In this document: positions 60,859 to 64,000 of the stretch, one piece after another | Layout of the letters: every line of letters starts with the position of its first letter | How positions within the stretch are numbered: the stretch's first letter is position 1 | From: UBA11865 sp963749825 | GTDB lineage: Bacteria; Chloroflexota; Anaerolineae; Promineifilales; Promineifilaceae | Direction of reading: 5' to 3' | Assembly (NCBI GenBank): GCA_963749825.1 | Contig: CAVVOI010000012.1 | Location: 124,001 to 188,000 of the forward strand | Length of the DNA: 64,000 nucleotides | The notes under the pieces: generated by a model | What the model saw: only the letters and a program-made list of their open reading frames with translations | Told to the model about the DNA's origin: nothing | The model's database searches: none | Position numbers and translations under genes: made by a program

Positions 60859-62442
60859 TCACTCCCATGTACAATCGCCATATAGTCTGAGTAGAGCATG
60901 ATTTTGGATGAGCACTGAATGCTCTTGAACAACGCAATTTAGTGATAACCAAGAATCAATTTGATTCTGAGGATCAAACATAGAATCATTAATCGTTACC
61001 ATCCACACTCGCTCAAATCCTGAAACTGCAGCTAATTTTTTATGAATGTTTATCTCATTAATCGGATCACCGGCAGTTGATATCCCACCCTCAGTCGGAG
61101 CATCACCATCAAAATACATGTTGAAAGCCGGTAAGTATTCACCGGGATTTACAAAGACAACATCATCTGAGTTCAGATTATTCTCGATATGGTTTGCAAG
61201 TCGCCGCCAATCAATTCCTGCGCTTTGACCACGGATTACGGTCAATGCCCAAATGATTGATAAACCACAAACCACAATTAGTATCCACTGTAGAATGTGC
61301 GGCCGAAGCCGGATAGCCCCTCGAACTAGTAATATGTAATAAGCAATACTTACCACCGATAGCGTTCGAGGAGTAAAGGGTAGTCTGGCGGGATTCAATA
61401 TAGTTACGACAATAGCCAATCCTAAGGGTATTAATAGAAAACCAACCAAGAAAATTTCCGCGATATCTGTCTTCAGTTCCGGTCGAAACAACGATGCCAG
61501 ATTCGAAACCGATACAGCATCCATAGATTGGAAACTTCCTCTTCGAATATCCATTATCGAAGCAAGAGCCAGTACTCCAAAGGTGATTAGCGTAAATAGG
61601 AAAACTAGTCTAGTCGTAGTAATCGCATGTCCTAGATTCCAGACAACAAAGACATTTGCCAATTCCCAGAAACCAAGTGGTTGCCGCGAAGTTGGTAGCT
61701 GGTTACCTCCTCTAATCACAAGGGAAAGGAGATTGAAGGCCAATGGAAGAAATGCTAAGAGCAGGAGTAGCTGTACGAATAGCCAAGACTTTAATCTGAT
61801 CTTGTAGCGATTCCACAACGCAATAAAGAATAAAACGAAAAAAATGAGAACAGAAATAGCTGTCAAATGTGTGTACATCGCGACTATTGAAGCAAGAACA
61901 AATCCGATCCAGAAGAAGGTTCTCCCCGTGCGAAGAGCTAGAATAAAACAATAAGTCGCTATCAAGATTAGAGTCCACAGGAAAGCATAAGGACGAGCCA
62001 TCCGTGAATAAAAAACCAAGAAGGGAGAAAATGTGACGATTGCTGCGGTCAAAACGCCAGTTTCTGCGTTGAATAAGATCTTTCCTAATTGGTACATCAA
62101 GCTGATAACCAATGTGCCGCAAAATACCGAAAACAATCGCAATGAAAACACGCTTGTACCAAGTAGTCTTCCCCAGATGTTAAGTAGGCCATAGTAAGCC
62201 GGAACCTGGTTTAGCGTTAAGCTGTTAGCCATTGTTAAAAGCGAAAGATGGGCTCTCCTGCTGCTTATTATTTCGTCGATCCATATACTTGGTAATTCGA
62301 GATCAAGCAAACGTATTGAAAAACCACACCAGATGAGGAAGAAGATTACCAGAAATCTAGACCGATCACTGAACAGAATATGATTATTCGCCACGAATTT
62401 TCTTGGTGAGAATTTTCCAAGTAAATAGTTCATTTTTCGCAT
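60859..62442 (-). CDS. GT39-type membrane glycosyltransferase
   Basis: 527 residues. The N-terminus has a cytoplasmic lead, then a helix at about 32-50 and the acidic loop ELPSIWIDEIISSRRAH, the GT39 hallmark with the D-E pair. Ten or more helices follow to about residue 410. A short periplasmic domain ends the protein (VFVNPGEYLPAFNMYFDGDAP). It lacks the C-terminal beta domain of the GT39 proteins at 9-14 kb. It should act on the outer face of the membrane with a polyprenyl-phosphate sugar; the acceptor is unknown. Located between GT2 and GT4 genes in the exopolysaccharide cluster. Confidence 0.85.
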   Translation of the reverse strand: MRKMNYLLGKFSPRKFVANNHILFSDRSRFLVIFFLIWCGFSIRLLDLELPSIWIDEIISSRRAHLSLLTMANSLTLNQVPAYYGLLNIWGRLLGTSVFSLRLFSVFCGTLVISLMYQLGKILFNAETGVLTAAIVTFSPFLVFYSRMARPYAFLWTLILIATYCFILALRTGRTFFWIGFVLASIVAMYTHLTAISVLIFFVLFFIALWNRYKIRLKSWLFVQLLLLLAFLPLAFNLLSLVIRGGNQLPTSRQPLGFWELANVFVVWNLGHAITTTRLVFLFTLITFGVLALASIMDIRRGSFQSMDAVSVSNLASLFRPELKTDIAEIFLVGFLLIPLGLAIVVTILNPARLPFTPRTLSVVSIAYYILLVRGAIRLRPHILQWILIVVCGLSIIWALTVIRGQSAGIDWRRLANHIENNLNSDDVVFVNPGEYLPAFNMYFDGDAPTEGGISTAGDPINEINIHKKLAAVSGFERVWMVTINDSMFDPQNQIDSWLSLNCVVQEHSVLIQNHALLRLYGDCTWE

Positions 62443-62515
62443 TGTTCTGCAAAGCGATCCAATGCCAGAAGGAATTGACTACCTCCCGTGGCTCCAGTCT
62501 CATTTCTTTAACCAA

Positions 62516-63451
62516 TTAGTCGATATCCAAGGTCATATCTTGTAACAGAAGACTATAGCTTCTAATTTGATCTCTAGACCACTCGGGTTTGGCAGGGTAA
62601 ATAAGAGATGCAAATAGCACTTTTGCCAAAAACCGCAAGATCAATCCAATTTGCAATAATCTTTCGGTCCGCATCCCAAAATGTTTGAAAAAATAGAGAC
62701 GTTTATTGTAATAGAGTTGGCTATTCGCCCATTCACTTCGCTGACTCGAGCTAGCCCCCCAGTGATGCTTTACATGAGCGGACGGGCAATAGAATACAGA
62801 CCAACCAGCTAGTTGTAGGCGCTTAAACCAGTCGAAATCCTCAGAATAAAAAGCAAAACTTTCGTCGAGTTCCCCGATCTCTTGCTGTGCCGTTCTTCTT
62901 GTCAAGGTACAAGCAAATGAAACGCGGTCTACTTTTTTGCATGCGGTTTGCGCCGAGTAAAAGTAGCGGCCGATTCTACCCCAAGGCTTGTTAAATATGT
63001 CGAGCAAATTTGGACCTGCAATCTCATTCACTACATCAGGTAAGTTCCCGTAACAGTTCTGAATTGACCCGTCCATGTTGTGAACCATTGGACCGACGGC
63101 CCCAGCCTCGGGAAAGCAGTCTAAGGAGTTCTTTAATAGGTCAACTGCACCTGGCATTAGCTCATTATCACTATTCAGAAATAGTATGTGCTCACCTTTT
63201 GCAAGCCGGAGCGCTTGGTTATTGGCGGCGGCAAAACCAATATTTCTATCATTTTCAATTAGCTTGACCCATAGAAAGTGATTTTTTACTAGCCTAACGC
63301 TGTTGTCTGAAGAGGCATTATCAACGACAAACACTTCGAATCGATTGTCGCCCGATTCGATAATACTTTGCTCGAGCGAGACAAGGCAGTGGGCGAGTAA
63401 CTCCTGAGTGTTCCAATTAACAATTATTACGGGAGATATCGATTGAGTTGG
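62516..63451 (-). CDS. GT2-family glycosyltransferase, start codon unclear
   Basis: The GT-A fold of family 2 is plain: IIVNWNTQELL at the beginning, FVVDNASSDNS, NIGFAAANNQALRLAKGEHILFLNSDNEL (the nucleotide- and metal-binding parts), and YSEDFDWFKRLQLAG (the acceptor-binding E-D). The first block needs the frame to reach back to 63451, where an in-frame stop lies just upstream. No ATG, GTG or TTG exists between that stop and the GTG at 63334. That GTG would remove the first beta strand. A TTG at 63464 in the neighbouring frame gives a sensible start if one base near 63435 is dropped. So the gene is either damaged, misread, or begins with a rare start. Confidence 0.8.
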   Translation of the reverse strand, partial: PTQSISPVIIVNWNTQELLAHCLVSLEQSIIESGDNRFEVFVVDNASSDNSVRLVKNHFLWVKLIENDRNIGFAAANNQALRLAKGEHILFLNSDNELMPGAVDLLKNSLDCFPEAGAVGPMVHNMDGSIQNCYGNLPDVVNEIAGPNLLDIFNKPWGRIGRYFYSAQTACKKVDRVSFACTLTRRTAQQEIGELDESFAFYSEDFDWFKRLQLAGWSVFYCPSAHVKHHWGASSSQRSEWANSQLYYNKRLYFFKHFGMRTERLLQIGLILRFLAKVLFASLIYPAKPEWSRDQIRSYSLLLQDMTLDID

Positions 63452-63511
63452 CTAAATTATTCAAAGCTAGAGGATTATTTCGTATTTAGGTGGTCATCTA
63501 TACGAGGAATA

Positions 63512-64000
63512 TTATCGAACAGAAACAGAAGTACGATCTAGCATATCGACAAGAATTTGGGCCGATTTGCTGCCAATCATAATGCATTTCGGCGTCGTCT
63601 CCCTCGCCCTTTGGGTCAATTTTATGCGCAAATCCTCGTGCTCCAGTAAACGTACAGTTTGTTCTGCGAAGACAGCTGGATCGTCGGCAATGAGCAGATC
63701 ATTTTCATCAGAAACAGCGAGACCCTCCACACCCTTGGCCGTGGCAATGATCGATGTGCCCAGAGCCATCGCCTCCAGAATTTTTAGACGAGAACCTCCA
63801 CCTACGCGGAGAGGCGCCACCAGTGCCATTGCTGAGGCTATTTCTAACCGGATGTCATCCACATACCCTGTCAGCCTGACACTCTCATCAAGCGCCAATT
63901 GCTCTATTGCAACGCCGTCGATCGAGCCAGTTATGACCAGCGAAACTATGGGCATTTTCCGCCTGATAAGAGGATAAATTTCTTTCAGAAAATAATCCAT
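63512..64000 (-). CDS. GT4-family glycosyltransferase, C-terminal part (5' end cut by window)
   Basis: 162 residues of the GT4 C-terminal domain: VITGSIDGVAIEQLA, VRLTGYVDDIRLEIASAMALVAPLRVGGGSRLKILEAMALGTSIIAT (nucleotide-sugar site, G-x-R-L-K-I-L-E-A-M-A), GVEGLAVSDENDLLIAD. The ending is odd: after LTQRARE it reads TTPKCIMIGSKSAQILVDML. In a shifted frame (about 63586-63563) the same bases read HYDWQQI, the normal GT4 closing motif, and the original frame resumes with AQILVDMLDRT. A -1 and a +1 change about 25 bases apart would explain this. The N-terminal domain lies beyond the window edge. Confidence 0.85.
   Translation of the reverse strand: MDYFLKEIYPLIRRKMPIVSLVITGSIDGVAIEQLALDESVRLTGYVDDIRLEIASAMALVAPLRVGGGSRLKILEAMALGTSIIATAKGVEGLAVSDENDLLIADDPAVFAEQTVRLLEHEDLRIKLTQRARETTPKCIMIGSKSAQILVDMLDRTSVSVR

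Noticed and set aside
1..64000. Mobile elements, prophage or defence islands
   Set aside because: I found no transposase, integrase, restriction enzyme, toxin-antitoxin pair, phage structural gene or flanking direct repeats on either strand.

Overview
The window looks like a chromosomal piece of a Chloroflexota bacterium, most likely of the Anaerolineae/Caldilineae/Ardenticatenia side. This is an inference from gene style, not from a marker gene. The pointers are a Pro/Glu/Thr-rich lipoprotein linker on a family-5 ABC binding protein, GT39 proteins with a C-terminal beta-sandwich tail, a SufU-type SUF operon with a four-cysteine SufR, a DUF309 protein, and cyclic-nucleotide/SpoIIE phosphatases. 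Base composition is moderate, genes are dense, and I see no transposase, integrase, CRISPR array, tRNA or rRNA.

Layout: 0-5.5 kb holds a CorC/CNNM membrane protein (cut by the window edge), a pseudo-receiver/DUF309 protein, an AI-2E-type transporter, a hotdog thioesterase and a phosphohexomutase. 5.8-16.7 kb is a surface-glycan block: GDP-mannose 4,6-dehydratase, a YfhO-type membrane protein, three GT39 glycosyltransferases and a UPF0104 flippase-like protein. 16.7-24.7 kb is a minus-strand housekeeping run: response regulator, MoeA, LigA, a zinc-ribbon protein, an SH3 protein, a cNMP-binding SpoIIE phosphatase and PolX. 25-29 kb is an oligopeptide-type importer (binding protein plus two permeases, no ATPases). 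29-33 kb has Tpx, a cold-shock-domain protein and GyrA. 33-40 kb is a complete SUF system: sufC-B-D-S-U-Rieske on the minus strand, with sufR and a SufT-like gene divergent. 40-43.2 kb has rlmN and a TPP-riboswitch unit (thiN, thiB). 43.4-54.8 kb is a plus-strand series of SppA, QueF, a subtilase, a MobA-like transferase, an AlaX-type editing protein, an MBL-fold pseudoenzyme, a Crp/Fnr regulator, a phosphoribosyltransferase, HyuB and a nucleotidyltransferase. 55-64 kb is a second, minus-strand exopolysaccharide cluster: BY-kinase, polyprenyl-phosphate sugar transferase and five glycosyltransferases.

The most unusual single item is the ABC binding protein at 25033-26817. Its conserved segments are in circularly permuted order: the segment that is normally N-terminal lies at the C-terminus. 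Other points worth attention are an MBL-fold protein that has lost almost all metal ligands, a GyrA with Gln at the quinolone-contact serine, several leaderless-looking starts, and five genes with single-base frame disruptions. Four of those five need removal of exactly one base, which points to sequence error or recent decay.

I did not find a clearly new defence or mobile system here.
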